Source: Chloroflexota bacterium
GTDB taxonomy: Bacteria; Chloroflexota; Anaerolineae; Promineifilales; Promineifilaceae
Assembly: GCA_020631655.1 (NCBI GenBank)
Contig: JAHDGV010000008.1
Coordinates: 1 to 32,842, forward strand
Reading direction: 5' to 3'
DNA: 32,842 bases
Positions 25,430 to 32,842 of this stretch are shown one piece after another. Positions within the stretch are counted from its first letter, which is position 1; every line of letters begins with the position of its first letter. The notes under the pieces are model-generated. The model saw only the letters and a program-made list of their open reading frames with translations, searched no databases and had not been told where the DNA came from. The translations under genes were made by a program, and so were the position numbers.

Positions 25430-26430
25430 TATTCTGTAACGAGATGCATGACCGTTAGGTTCCGTTTTAGGCTAAATCCAGCCTCACGTAGTAGTCCCTC
25501 TATCGAACTCTGATTGACATCTTGTTGGATAACAATTGTTTTTGAGCGCATGTAGCGCAGGCGGCGGCTTAACTTGGCAACCATAGGGCGTTCAACGAGG
25601 TGGGCCCAATCTGGGTGCATACGGAACTTTAAAGCATAGGGGCGACCAAAATCATTTTCGATGATGCCGAGACCAACAACTTGCTTAGATTGGTTTTCGG
25701 CTACCCAAATTTCATGGTTTGACCCAGAAAAGAACCACTGAATCGACCTTTTAAGCCCCCGCTTGTAGTAGTTGGGCTGAGGCGGATCGGGCCAGTTTAA
25801 GGCTTTGGGGAAAATCGATTTATCAAGTAGGAAAGCCTGTTTTGCATCTTCGGGGCGGAGCGGCCGTAGTTGAAACTCGCCGTAATCATCCGGCCGCGAA
25901 CGGCTGATCGGCGGCCGAGAAGCCACTGTTTTTAGAGCGTACCAGTTCATGCGCCAATCACGTACCTCACCAACCTTTTCGAAGCCAAGTTCTTGGTAAA
26001 GTTTGTAGGCGCTTTCGTTTTCAGTCTCGACTTGCAGTGCAATTTGATGCCCACCCCGATTTTTGATGTAGCGAACTACCTCAACCATCATTTTGCGCGC
26101 GATGCCCCGCCTGCGGAAATCTGGATGAACGGCCACGTTGGCCACCAAATACCTGCCGGGCACACGCGATTCGAGCAAAGAGACATTGCCAACAATTCGT
26201 TTATCAATGCTGTAGACAAAGCCGGGAACAATTTGCTCGCGGCCGTTAATAAAATCTTTTAGTGAAAATCCGGGCGAAATCGTATGGTGACCGGCACCAC
26301 GAAGATGCTGGTTAAATACCAGTTCTAGTAGGGCAATAACTTGTCGCGCATCTTGTCTTACGTGCATAGGGCGAACGTGTGATTGTTCGCGGACAGATGC
26401 TTGTTCTGATGGGAGATTCAGTGTGGCCAT
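25429..26430 (-). CDS. Tandem GNAT-fold acetyltransferase
   Basis: This is a 333-residue protein with two GNAT-like halves. The first (about 18-168) has the acetyl-CoA-binding motif VAVHPDFRRRGIARKMM (about 99-115), with RRRGIA as the pyrophosphate loop, and the family-typical ETENESAYKLYQELGFEKVG (about 135-154), so it should be active. The second (about 190-333; FQLRPLRPEDAKQAF to EAGFSLKRNLTVM) has GNAT-like beginning and end but no clear RxxGxG loop, so it is probably a structural or substrate-binding half. Tandem GNATs with one inactive half are known, for example in mycothiol synthase-like enzymes; the substrate here is unknown. ATG 26430 is the only start that keeps the first domain intact. 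It is the first gene of an operon with the DUF2459 gene. Confidence 0.85.
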   Translation of the reverse strand: MATLNLPSEQASVREQSHVRPMHVRQDARQVIALLELVFNQHLRGAGHHTISPGFSLKDFINGREQIVPGFVYSIDKRIVGNVSLLESRVPGRYLVANVAVHPDFRRRGIARKMMVEVVRYIKNRGGHQIALQVETENESAYKLYQELGFEKVGEVRDWRMNWYALKTVASRPPISRSRPDDYGEFQLRPLRPEDAKQAFLLDKSIFPKALNWPDPPQPNYYKRGLKRSIQWFFSGSNHEIWVAENQSKQVVGLGIIENDFGRPYALKFRMHPDWAHLVERPMVAKLSRRLRYMRSKTIVIQQDVNQSSIEGLLREAGFSLKRNLTVMHLVTE

Positions 26431-26498
26431 ACGATTACTTAGTATTCTACTACTCCTGTCAATTACTTTCCATTTCTAAAAGGTTATAGTCGGTAAAT

Positions 26499-26507
26499 TG
26501 GTATAAA
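26499..26507 (+). promoter_or_regulatory. Extended -10 promoter for the uracil-DNA glycosylase gene
   Basis: TGGTATAAA matches the extended -10 consensus. It gives a leader of about 120 bases to ATG 26632. No clear -35 box is seen. Confidence 0.45.
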
Positions 26508-26631
26508 ATGTTTGTGTTTTTTTGCGGTTTTAATCTTTAAACAGTTAGATTATTTAGAAAAAATTTAAATAAGTGGGAATTTTGGTCCTGCAGTTATGAC
26601 TGTTAAAATAAACGCATCTAAAGAGGAAAAA

Positions 26632-27282
26632 ATGCAATCAAGTTTATTTGATGACGATACCAACCAGCCGCGCTTCTCGAGCCTAGATGAGATTAAAGCA
26701 CATATGATGGCCATGACAGATGATCCGCTGTATCCGGCCGGAACCAACATGGTTATTTGCCGCGGTAATCCAGATGCTAAACTGATGATTGTGGGGGAGG
26801 CTCCGGGAACCAATGAAAATATACAGGGGAAACCGTTTGTTGGTAAATCTGGTCAGCTGTTGGATCAGATCATCAAGGCGGTTAATTTAGACCCTGAGCA
26901 GGATGTGTTTGTAACAAACGCGGTATTCAGACTGCCGCCGGGTGAAAATGGGAAGCCACTGCGTAAACCCACACCGGCCGAAATTGACTGGTACAAACCA
27001 TATTTGCAAGAAATTATTCGGGTGATTGATCCGAAGATTATGCTGTTAACGGGCGGGGTTTCGATGCGGTCGGTTTTGAATGAAACTAAGCTGGGCATCA
27101 CTAAAATGCGTGGAAATTGGCAACAGATTGACGGCCGTTGGATCATGCCGATCTTTCACCCCGCATATTTGTTGCGCAACCCATCTCGCCAAGCGGGACA
27201 GCCAAAATCACTTACTTGGCAAGACATTCAAGAAGTACGCAAAAAATACGACGAACTTGGTTTAGGGGGATCGGCCGGATAG
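26632..27282 (+). CDS. Family 4-like uracil-DNA glycosylase lacking the Fe-S cluster cysteines
   Basis: This enzyme should remove uracil from DNA to start base-excision repair. The protein has 216 residues from ATG 26632. Motif 1 is GEAPGTNENIQGKPFVGKSGQLLD, in which the family normally has GEAPG and a PFVG...GxLLD segment. Motif 2 is FHPAYLLRNP near the C-terminus. In canonical family 4 enzymes four Cys bind a 4Fe-4S cluster. Here the NVVKCRPP-like position is NAVFRLPP and the later conserved Cys is replaced in the EIDWYKPYL stretch. The only Cys in the protein is in VICRG, so no such cluster can form. ATG 26632 has GAGG 5 bases upstream and is preferred to ATG 26596. The methyltransferase gene follows after 30 bases in the same direction. 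Confidence 0.85.
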   Translation: MQSSLFDDDTNQPRFSSLDEIKAHMMAMTDDPLYPAGTNMVICRGNPDAKLMIVGEAPGTNENIQGKPFVGKSGQLLDQIIKAVNLDPEQDVFVTNAVFRLPPGENGKPLRKPTPAEIDWYKPYLQEIIRVIDPKIMLLTGGVSMRSVLNETKLGITKMRGNWQQIDGRWIMPIFHPAYLLRNPSRQAGQPKSLTWQDIQEVRKKYDELGLGGSAG

Positions 27283-27312
27283 CTTGGTAGATCAAGCGGC
27301 CGAAATTAATCT

Positions 27313-28041
27313 TTGACTCAAACACACTCATCAAAAGCGGCGGAGCGGGGCGAACCCGGCTATGTTTGGCGGTCTGGACAAGATCGCCGTTTACAAATGG
27401 TTTTAGAATGGAGCGACTTGCAGGGACGCGTACTCGATAACGGGTGCGGACTTGGCACATGGATTCGCGCATTTGAAGAATTTAATGGGGATGTGTTTGG
27501 GCTAGAAGTGGAGTTTGAACGGCTCACCGAATCTGTTACCCAAGGCAAAGGAGTGTTGCAGGGAGTGGGTGAAACATTGCCGTATGCGACCAACAGTTTT
27601 GACACGATCTTTAGCAACGAGGTGATTGAGCACGTTGCAGATGATGCTGTTTGCATGGCTGAAATGGTTCGAGTTCTTAAACCGGGCGGCCGAATCATTA
27701 TCTTTTGCCCCAATCGCTGGTATCCCGTTGAGCAACACGGCATTTATTGGCGAGGAGAATACAAGTTTGGCAACATCCCGCTCGTTAATTATTTGCCCGA
27801 TGTGTGGCGGGATAAGTTGGCTCCACACGTGCGGACCTACTCCAAACGAAAACTTCGCAAGTTGTACCGCGACCTGCCGGTCACGGAGATTCATCACAGC
27901 CGGATTTATGGGGGGTACGACAATATCGTTAATCGTCGGCCGCAATTGGGGAAACTGATCAGGCGCGTGCTGTACGGGGCAGAGAAAGGGCCATTGGCCG
28001 TGTTAGGCATCTCTCATTTTTTGGTTTTAGAAAAAAATTAA
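27313..28041 (+). CDS. Class I SAM-dependent methyltransferase
   Basis: This protein of about 242 residues has a Methyltransf_11-type Rossmann core. Motif I is RVLDNGCGLGTW (about 39-50), the acidic end of beta-2 is GLEVE, motif II is SFDTIFSNEVIEHV (about 96-109) and motif III is RVLKPGGRIIIFCPN (about 119-133). A C-terminal extension rich in Arg, Tyr and Trp (about 135-225) may bind the acceptor. Such proteins methylate small molecules, lipids or sugars; the acceptor is not predictable. A stop codon (27307) bounds the frame upstream and TTG 27313 is the first usable start, although there is no clear Shine-Dalgarno sequence. It probably shares a transcript with the glycosylase gene upstream (30-base gap). 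Its end overlaps the convergent DUF309 gene by 4 bases. Confidence 0.85.
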   Translation: MTQTHSSKAAERGEPGYVWRSGQDRRLQMVLEWSDLQGRVLDNGCGLGTWIRAFEEFNGDVFGLEVEFERLTESVTQGKGVLQGVGETLPYATNSFDTIFSNEVIEHVADDAVCMAEMVRVLKPGGRIIIFCPNRWYPVEQHGIYWRGEYKFGNIPLVNYLPDVWRDKLAPHVRTYSKRKLRKLYRDLPVTEIHHSRIYGGYDNIVNRRPQLGKLIRRVLYGAEKGPLAVLGISHFLVLEKN

Positions 28042-28883
28042 GCGGTGTATTCAACCTGCTCGAAGCTGGTGGTGTCAAATTCGCTGATCTTGTCGCGCCC
28101 TAATGCCCGTACTCGGTCATGGACCTGTTCAGCATCATTGCGCAATTTAGCCACATTAATGCCCCGACACACGCCTGGCAGGGGATCGAGCCATTGTTTA
28201 ACCCGCATCAGCATTTTGATCGCCCCGTTGTAATTCCCTCTTTCGATTTGGAGATAAGCAACTCCCACCTGTAAAACCCCACGATACAAATCACGGCCGG
28301 GGCCGGTGTCTTCATTCCAAGCGTGCTCTAGCTCTTCATGGGCATCGAAATAGCTACCTGCATTAAACAGCTCCAATCCTTTAATGGCCAACGGAGAGAG
28401 TGGCTCAGCGCAAGCAGATGCGATCCCATCCACGTCAGTTTTGCGAGCCTTTTTGGCAATGATTTTTGAGACGTCTCTCAAGAAGATTTCTTGCGAGATC
28501 GCAATCTCGGCCCCACGCGCTTTGGCGACAGCTTTTGTTTCAGGGGCCAGCTCGGCCGACCATGCCACAATGGGGGAACGTCGTGTGGCGGGGGATGATT
28601 TGAGGATCGGCATCCACTTTTTCCAGTTAATGGCCAAATTATCCATGTCGACCATGATCAATTTAGGGACAAGATCAACTATTGCGGCAAATGCACTCGC
28701 ATCTTCACCCTTGGTAGGTTCCCCCGGCCGGTTTTTTTGCACCGGATCACCACTGGCCGAAGCAAGCAGGTCGGCCGGACTTTGGAACGCTTTTAGCTCG
28801 TAGCCGAGCGGTTCAGCCGCTTGGCGTACCGCATCAACTAAATCAGGCTGGTGTGTAAATAAAACGAGGTTAGAGGGTGTCAT
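28038..28883 (-). CDS. Receiver-like domain fused to DUF309
   Basis: This 281-residue protein has two parts. The N-terminal region (about 4-145) has a receiver-like alternating pattern (LVLFTHQPDLVDAVRQ, LIMVDMDN, SPIVAWSAEL, ARGAEIAIS). It lacks the early acidic pair and the conserved switch and lysine residues, so it is probably a pseudo-receiver that cannot be phosphorylated normally. A Pro/Gly/Lys-rich insertion lies at about 45-62. The C-terminal DUF309 domain (about 165-255) has GLELFNAGSYFDAHEELEHAW, LYRGVLQVGVAYLQIERGNY and the LPGVCRGINVAKLRND end, all strongly family-like with the HEELEH acidic/His cluster (H182, E183, E184, H187). DUF309 function is unknown. It starts within the stop of the PP2C-like/propeller gene (ATGA overlap), so the two are translationally coupled. 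Confidence 0.85.
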   Translation of the reverse strand: MTPSNLVLFTHQPDLVDAVRQAAEPLGYELKAFQSPADLLASASGDPVQKNRPGEPTKGEDASAFAAIVDLVPKLIMVDMDNLAINWKKWMPILKSSPATRRSPIVAWSAELAPETKAVAKARGAEIAISQEIFLRDVSKIIAKKARKTDVDGIASACAEPLSPLAIKGLELFNAGSYFDAHEELEHAWNEDTGPGRDLYRGVLQVGVAYLQIERGNYNGAIKMLMRVKQWLDPLPGVCRGINVAKLRNDAEQVHDRVRALGRDKISEFDTTSFEQVEYTA

Positions 28884-31066
28884 TCTGCAAAATAAACGTC
28901 TGTGGCCGTGATAATGATAAATCTGGTTGGATTTTGGGTCACCACAAAATCAACCGCTTGCGGGATGAGTTCACGCCCATCAGCGCCTGTGGCGCGATAT
29001 TGATTTAGCAACACACCTGAGCGGCTGAGTTGCAAAATCCGATTGCTTCCGGGGTCCAGAATAAAGATCGATGCGGTATTACCGTCGCCGGTGTATTTGA
29101 TCGCTTGTGGCGCCAAAATCGGACTTTGTAATCCGTTACGAGCCAGCGTGTCATCTGTCCATGTTGTCCGGCCGTTGTAATATTTCAGCAGTGTCCCATC
29201 TTCGTACAAAAACAGCACCGAGCCGTCAGATTCATCAATCACAAAATCGACAGATTCTTCTAGATTTGGGGAGTCATAAAACGTGATCGCTTGCCGTTCT
29301 TCCTGAATCACGTAGTTACCGTTAGATGGGTAATAGCGCCACACATATCCTGCATCGTCATCGAGGACGTACAAATTGCCGCCGTATTCGTTCATTTGCA
29401 ACGGATGGCGCCACGCGCTCGACATGCCCAGCTGGATGACTCGGAGTTCAGATGCCTCTGGGAAGTAGCTGACGATCGCTCCTCGGTTGTCCAAAATGGC
29501 CAAGGCCTCACGTGGGTTCTGGGAATCAAGCGGCCGCCACATCATGTCAACAAACTGGCCGATTGCGTACGCACCAATCGCACGATCGGCCGTGGCAATG
29601 GTTGTTGGTTCACCCGTTTCGATAGCAGGGAGCAAATCTGGTCCTGTTTGGTGGAAATAGACCGCCTGAGCCCCTTCATCTAACACATAAAAACCATCCC
29701 CAACGGTGGATGATTGAGCTACAACAGATTTTAATGCGGTTGTTTCACCCTCATAGCTGTGAAGTCGTTGCGCGTTTAATCTGAAAATGCCGTCCATTTC
29801 ATCTAGCTTGCGTCTGGCTGATTCTTGGATGCTGAGCACCTCTGGCTCTGTCACACCGCTGGCTAAGGCGCGCTCGCCCAGTTCTAGCACTTGTAAGAAG
29901 CGTGCTCTTTGCAATGCGGGATCAGTTTCTTGCTCAGCCAAAATTTGGGTCGCCGCCATTTGCTCTAGCAAATAGCTTCGTTGTTCGTTGGCTTCGTTGC
30001 GCAAGTAAATGCCGAAAAACAGCAGGGCCATCAGGATGGGAATCAATGTTGAAATGGCCGCTAGTCTCGGCCATTCAGCCCGCTGTTTGGGCATTTCAGG
30101 TGTGTTTTGATCGATAGCTTCTGTGATAGGGGCATCAAACTGCTCTAGAACTTCGGCCGCTTTCCCGGCCGCGCGTGACACACCAGACGCCGCGCCTGCC
30201 ACAGCCCGTTTGGGCATCCCCATACCGCTAACCAACGTTTCGTCGGGATCAACAGTTTCATCGTCGTTGCCTCGTCCTCGGCCGGATAAGCCACCCACGT
30301 TGAACCGTGGAATTCCCATCCCCATAGTTGGGCGAGCCGATTGTTTGCTCAGTAATTCGATATGGAATTTGCTATCTTTGTACAGCTGGGGCGGATCGCT
30401 TGTGAAGCGAATCATGATCACTTTTAGAGGCTGATCGGCCGCAATATCAGCCAAGTCGGCCAGTGAACTTTCAACATCGTTGTAGGCCAGTGCGCTTTCA
30501 AGCGTCGTGCCCGGAATCACCGCTAGCCAAGGGTCTACCAACAAAAACTGCACCCCTTCTTGGATGCGGTAATGCTCGAAGCGAAAATCTAAGTTGACCC
30601 CTTGACCTAATGGAGTGATGCGATCTGGCTCGTTAGACGGAATTTTTTCGACGCCAAAGTTGTGCCCCATCATGGCTAAAGATGGGCCGGTCTGAACGAT
30701 GTAGACTTCATCATTTTTGTAGACCACACTGGTCAAAGCCGCTTCACGATTCACCGAATCATTCGACATGTTCCACTTGAGCAGGAGCCCGTTGATGTGG
30801 CGTGATGCTTGGCGGAGTGCAGAGTTCACCGTCCCACTTGTGCGAAAGTAGAAAGTAGAAAAAGCTTCGGCCAGATCTTCGGCCAAAATATCATACTGGT
30901 CTGCTACTGCTGGGAATAGGGTGATGTGTATAAATAGGATGTCACCTTGGCGGGTACGGTCGGCCGAACGCGGGGCGCGTTGCCCGATGAGGCCGGAGAT
31001 TTTTGCACCCTCTTGTACCTCTCCATTTTTTTTGTCTAGGAAGCCTGTGACCGCCAAAAGTTCCAT
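28880..31066 (-). CDS. Membrane protein with N-terminal PP2C-like domain and C-terminal beta-propeller-like domain
   Basis: This 728-residue protein is not known to me by name. Residues about 1-240 resemble a PP2C-type phosphatase fold (AEDLAEAFSTFYF, VYKNDEVYIVQTGPSLAMM, VQFLLVDPWL), but the usual metal-binding Asp motifs (DGxG, GD) are not evident, so catalysis is doubtful. A Gly/Arg/Pro-rich linker (about 245-335) leads to one transmembrane helix (about 335-355; LIPILMALLFFGIYL). An alpha-helical region follows (about 358-430), then about 300 residues of repeated beta-strand units with YVLDDDAGYVWRYYP, VLFLYEDGTLLKYY and IFILDPGSNRILQLS, which look like propeller blades. The N-terminus would be cytosolic and the propeller outside. 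It is the first gene of an operon with the pseudo-receiver/DUF309 gene and is divergent from the aminotransferase gene. Confidence 0.7.
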   Translation of the reverse strand: MELLAVTGFLDKKNGEVQEGAKISGLIGQRAPRSADRTRQGDILFIHITLFPAVADQYDILAEDLAEAFSTFYFRTSGTVNSALRQASRHINGLLLKWNMSNDSVNREAALTSVVYKNDEVYIVQTGPSLAMMGHNFGVEKIPSNEPDRITPLGQGVNLDFRFEHYRIQEGVQFLLVDPWLAVIPGTTLESALAYNDVESSLADLADIAADQPLKVIMIRFTSDPPQLYKDSKFHIELLSKQSARPTMGMGIPRFNVGGLSGRGRGNDDETVDPDETLVSGMGMPKRAVAGAASGVSRAAGKAAEVLEQFDAPITEAIDQNTPEMPKQRAEWPRLAAISTLIPILMALLFFGIYLRNEANEQRSYLLEQMAATQILAEQETDPALQRARFLQVLELGERALASGVTEPEVLSIQESARRKLDEMDGIFRLNAQRLHSYEGETTALKSVVAQSSTVGDGFYVLDEGAQAVYFHQTGPDLLPAIETGEPTTIATADRAIGAYAIGQFVDMMWRPLDSQNPREALAILDNRGAIVSYFPEASELRVIQLGMSSAWRHPLQMNEYGGNLYVLDDDAGYVWRYYPSNGNYVIQEERQAITFYDSPNLEESVDFVIDESDGSVLFLYEDGTLLKYYNGRTTWTDDTLARNGLQSPILAPQAIKYTGDGNTASIFILDPGSNRILQLSRSGVLLNQYRATGADGRELIPQAVDFVVTQNPTRFIIITATDVYFAE

Positions 31067-31255
31067 AATGGGATTATAGCCGTTTGATCGATCTACTCAA
31101 CATAAAATGAGGGTTTTCTATAGGAACAGATACCTGTATGGGTCTCATTTTAAGAATACCTTTTTTGTGGCCCGTTTTGCCGCTTAAATTTAGAATGGTA
31201 CACAAGATCAAGTTGCTTAGATTACTGAACCTGCGACAACATTTTGGAGAATCTC

Positions 31256-32449
31256 ATGACCGTACAGCCAGATATTTATTCTGAACTCTCGAACCACATT
31301 AAACCTTCACCCATTCGCGCACTTATCCCATTTATTCGCCAGCCGGGGGTGATTAGTTTTGCCGGTGGGTTACCCGCCCCAGAAACATTTCCTGTGGAAC
31401 AGATCCAAGAAATAACCCAAAATATTTTGGAAGAGGAGCCTGGCTCCGCTTTGCAGTATGGACCAACAACGGGAGACCCACGTTTGCGCCAAGCTGTGGC
31501 TGATCGCTTAACCAAAAAGATGGGTGTTGACGTTGAAGCGGATCAGGTGATTATCACAACTGGTTCTCAGCAGGCCCTATTTTTGGCCGCTATGATCCAT
31601 GTTGATCGTGGTGATGCTGTTGGGGTTGAATCACCTACGTTTACAGGCGGCATTTCTGCGTTTGATCCGTTCCATGCAAAGTTTATTCCGTTTGAGATGG
31701 ATGAGGATGGGATAAAAACAGATCAGTTGGAAGCATGGTTGGCGGCCGGAAACCGGCTGAAAATGCTGTACACAATTCCCGATTTCCAAAACCCTACCGG
31801 GGTTACTCTGTCGCTTGAGCGGCGCAAACACATGGTTGAGCTGGCAAAAACCTACAACTTCATCATTATGGAAGATGCGCCGTACACCGATTTGCGCTAC
31901 TCGGGCGAACCTGTGCAATCTGTCTATTCGCTCGATGATTCTGGTCACACATACTACTGTGGTTCATTTTCAAAGATTTTTTCACCCATTCGGCTGGGAT
32001 GGCTGGTTGCGCCCAAAGAGGTCATAGACCGGCTCAACGTTGCTAAGCAACCGGTTGATACTTGTTCACCGATGCTAACCCAAGCAATTGCTTATTATTT
32101 CTTGTCTCAAAATTATTTGGGACCTCAAATCGAAAAAATCACCGCGTTTTATAAAGCTCGGCGGGATGTGATGTTGAGTGCGTTAGATGAACTGATGCCA
32201 GAAGGGGTGACGTGGACTCGGCCGGAAGGGGGGATGTTTGTTTGGATCACGGTGCCGGAACATGTTGATGTCCAGCAACTGTTCCACAAAGCCATCGACA
32301 ACAAGGTAGCTTTCGTAACAGGAAGCGCCTTCTTTATTGATGAGGCGGTGCAACCCAACACCTTGCGGGTAAATTTTGTTAGCGAGAATGGGGAACAGAT
32401 CACAGAAGGGATCAAGCGTTTGGCTGAATCCCTGAAGGATATGCTTTAA
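31256..32449 (+). CDS. PLP-dependent aminotransferase (fold type I, aminoadipate/MocR-like)
   Basis: This is a pyridoxal phosphate aminotransferase of 397 residues, close to the 2-aminoadipate transaminase (LysN)/MocR-type aminotransferase group. An N-terminal family signature is VISFAGGLPAPETFP. TTGSQQAL binds the PLP phosphate. IPDFQNPTG has N179, EDAPYTDLRY has D207 (to the pyridine N) and Y210, SFSK has the Schiff-base K240, and the C-terminal LRVNF carries the carboxylate-binding Arg. All are intact. The substrate may be an alpha-amino acid such as aminoadipate, Leu or an aromatic. ATG 31256 has GGAG at good spacing; the in-frame TTG 31244 lies upstream of that site and is rejected. It stands alone, convergent with a truncated membrane protein gene (12-base gap). 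Confidence 0.95.
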   Translation: MTVQPDIYSELSNHIKPSPIRALIPFIRQPGVISFAGGLPAPETFPVEQIQEITQNILEEEPGSALQYGPTTGDPRLRQAVADRLTKKMGVDVEADQVIITTGSQQALFLAAMIHVDRGDAVGVESPTFTGGISAFDPFHAKFIPFEMDEDGIKTDQLEAWLAAGNRLKMLYTIPDFQNPTGVTLSLERRKHMVELAKTYNFIIMEDAPYTDLRYSGEPVQSVYSLDDSGHTYYCGSFSKIFSPIRLGWLVAPKEVIDRLNVAKQPVDTCSPMLTQAIAYYFLSQNYLGPQIEKITAFYKARRDVMLSALDELMPEGVTWTRPEGGMFVWITVPEHVDVQQLFHKAIDNKVAFVTGSAFFIDEAVQPNTLRVNFVSENGEQITEGIKRLAESLKDML

Positions 32450-32461
32450 ACCGGCTGTGCT

Positions 32462-32842
32462 TTAGGCAAAATTGTTTAGTGAAATGTCTGGGAGTTCTGA
32501 TAAGTTCGATTCGGCCGATCCGATGGCGGTAAACAGCCAGGGTAGTAGATAAGAAAACGTAATGGCGATGAAGGCGCACTGAACCGCCATGATCAAATAA
32601 TCTAACAGCCGGCCGGTTTCGTACACGTTGCTCACAGGTGCCCAAGTTGCCATGCCGTACACAATGCCACTCATGATCGCCACACCAATGATGGTGTTTA
32701 GGGCACCACCGGCCCAAGTGCCTGCGGGGCGGAATCCTATCCGGCCGGTTTCAAGCGCAATACCCATTCCGATGCCTGTTAGCAAAGCCAACGCACTAAT
32801 TGAATTGATAAAGCCCAATTGCCATGCCCGCCAATACAGGGC
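32462..32842 (-). CDS. Membrane protein, C-terminal part (5' end cut by window edge)
   Basis: The frame is open to the right edge on the minus strand, so the real start lies outside the window. The visible 126 residues hold about three hydrophobic segments: one rich in small residues (SISALALLTGIGMGIALE), one with GALNTIIGVAIMSGIVYGMA and one with YLIMAVQCAFIAITFSYLLPWLF. A short polar tail (SAESNLSELPDISLNNFA) follows. An in-frame TTG at 32818 could be mistaken for a start, but the upstream codons continue in the same hydrophobic style. I do not recognise the family. It is convergent with the aminotransferase gene. Confidence 0.55.
   Translation of the reverse strand, partial: ALYWRAWQLGFINSISALALLTGIGMGIALETGRIGFRPAGTWAGGALNTIIGVAIMSGIVYGMATWAPVSNVYETGRLLDYLIMAVQCAFIAITFSYLLPWLFTAIGSAESNLSELPDISLNNFA

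Larger units (their letters stand above)
30..32747. repeat. Highly iterated palindrome CGGCCG, about 100 copies across the window
   Basis: Scanning by eye I find about 100 copies of CGGCCG, one per roughly 330 bases. The first is at 30-35 and the last at 32742-32747. At this GC content (my estimate is 45-50%) about 6-8 would be expected. Copies lie in genes on both strands, in different reading frames (for example A-A-E, R-P or G-R encoding) and in spacers (for example near 21189 and 27298). This recalls HIP1 (GCGATCGC) of cyanobacteria. The count is manual and may be off by a few. Confidence 0.8.

Noticed and set aside
27502-27945. 147-codon minus-strand frame inside the methyltransferase gene
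   Set aside because: It is an antisense shadow; the plus-strand product has clear SAM motifs.
31244-31255. TTG 31244 as the aminotransferase start
   Set aside because: It overlaps the ribosome site (GGAG) that serves ATG 31256.
1-32842. Prophage, plasmid or defence island
   Set aside because: No integrase, tRNA attachment site, phage structural, toxin-antitoxin, restriction or nuclease-helicase defence genes are present, and codon use and the CGGCCG signature are uniform throughout.

Overview
The window reads as an ordinary chromosomal stretch of a free-living bacterium, most likely a member of the phylum Chloroflexota (Anaerolineae-like). This is inference. It rests on the UPF0182 protein, the secretin-less Tad pilus gene set, the PP2C-like/beta-propeller protein, frequent TTG starts, moderate GC content and protein similarity recognised by eye. 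There are no rRNA, tRNA, CRISPR, phage or transposase genes.

Layout. (1) 1-2512, minus: a two-subunit molybdenum hydroxylase; the large subunit carries a Tat signal and runs off the left edge, and no FAD subunit is visible. (2) 2831-5755, plus: a large UPF0182 membrane protein, followed by a 350-base gap with two palindromic repeats and a bidirectional terminator. (3) 6105-8661, minus: a receiver-histidine kinase hybrid and a histone-deacetylase-family enzyme, with a divergent anchored C39-like/TPR protein (8697-10028). (4) 10025-13339: a TetR regulator divergent from a cytochrome P450, then a MITE-like palindromic element and a nucleoside hydrolase. (5) 13353-16327: a coiled-coil zinc-ribbon protein (minus), then a NarL-type response regulator and a DegS-like cytoplasmic kinase. 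(6) 16537-24713: a Tad/Flp pilus island. It holds a 52-residue Flp prepilin with its own promoter and terminator, two GT-C type membrane glycosyltransferases, CpaE/TadZ, CpaF/TadA, TadB and TadC. (7) 24716-26430, minus: a DUF2459 protein and a tandem GNAT protein. (8) 26632-28041, plus: a family-4-like uracil-DNA glycosylase without the iron-sulfur cysteines, and a SAM methyltransferase. (9) 28038-31066, minus: a PP2C-like/propeller membrane protein overlapping a receiver-like/DUF309 fusion. (10) 31256 to the end: a PLP aminotransferase and the tail of a membrane protein cut by the right edge.

How it fits together. The two-component pair just upstream of the pilin may regulate the pilus. The two GT-C enzymes between the pilin and the Tad motor genes suggest surface or pilin glycosylation. 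CpaE here keeps all receiver phosphorylation residues and ends in a MinD-like amphipathic tail, so phosphorylation and membrane binding could both place the motor.

The most unusual genome-scale signal is the palindrome CGGCCG. I counted about 100 copies by eye, where roughly 6-8 would be expected, in genes on both strands and in spacers. It resembles the HIP1 palindrome of cyanobacteria. A second notable signal is a pair of diverged copies of one small inverted-repeat element (5777-5874 and 12275-12366).
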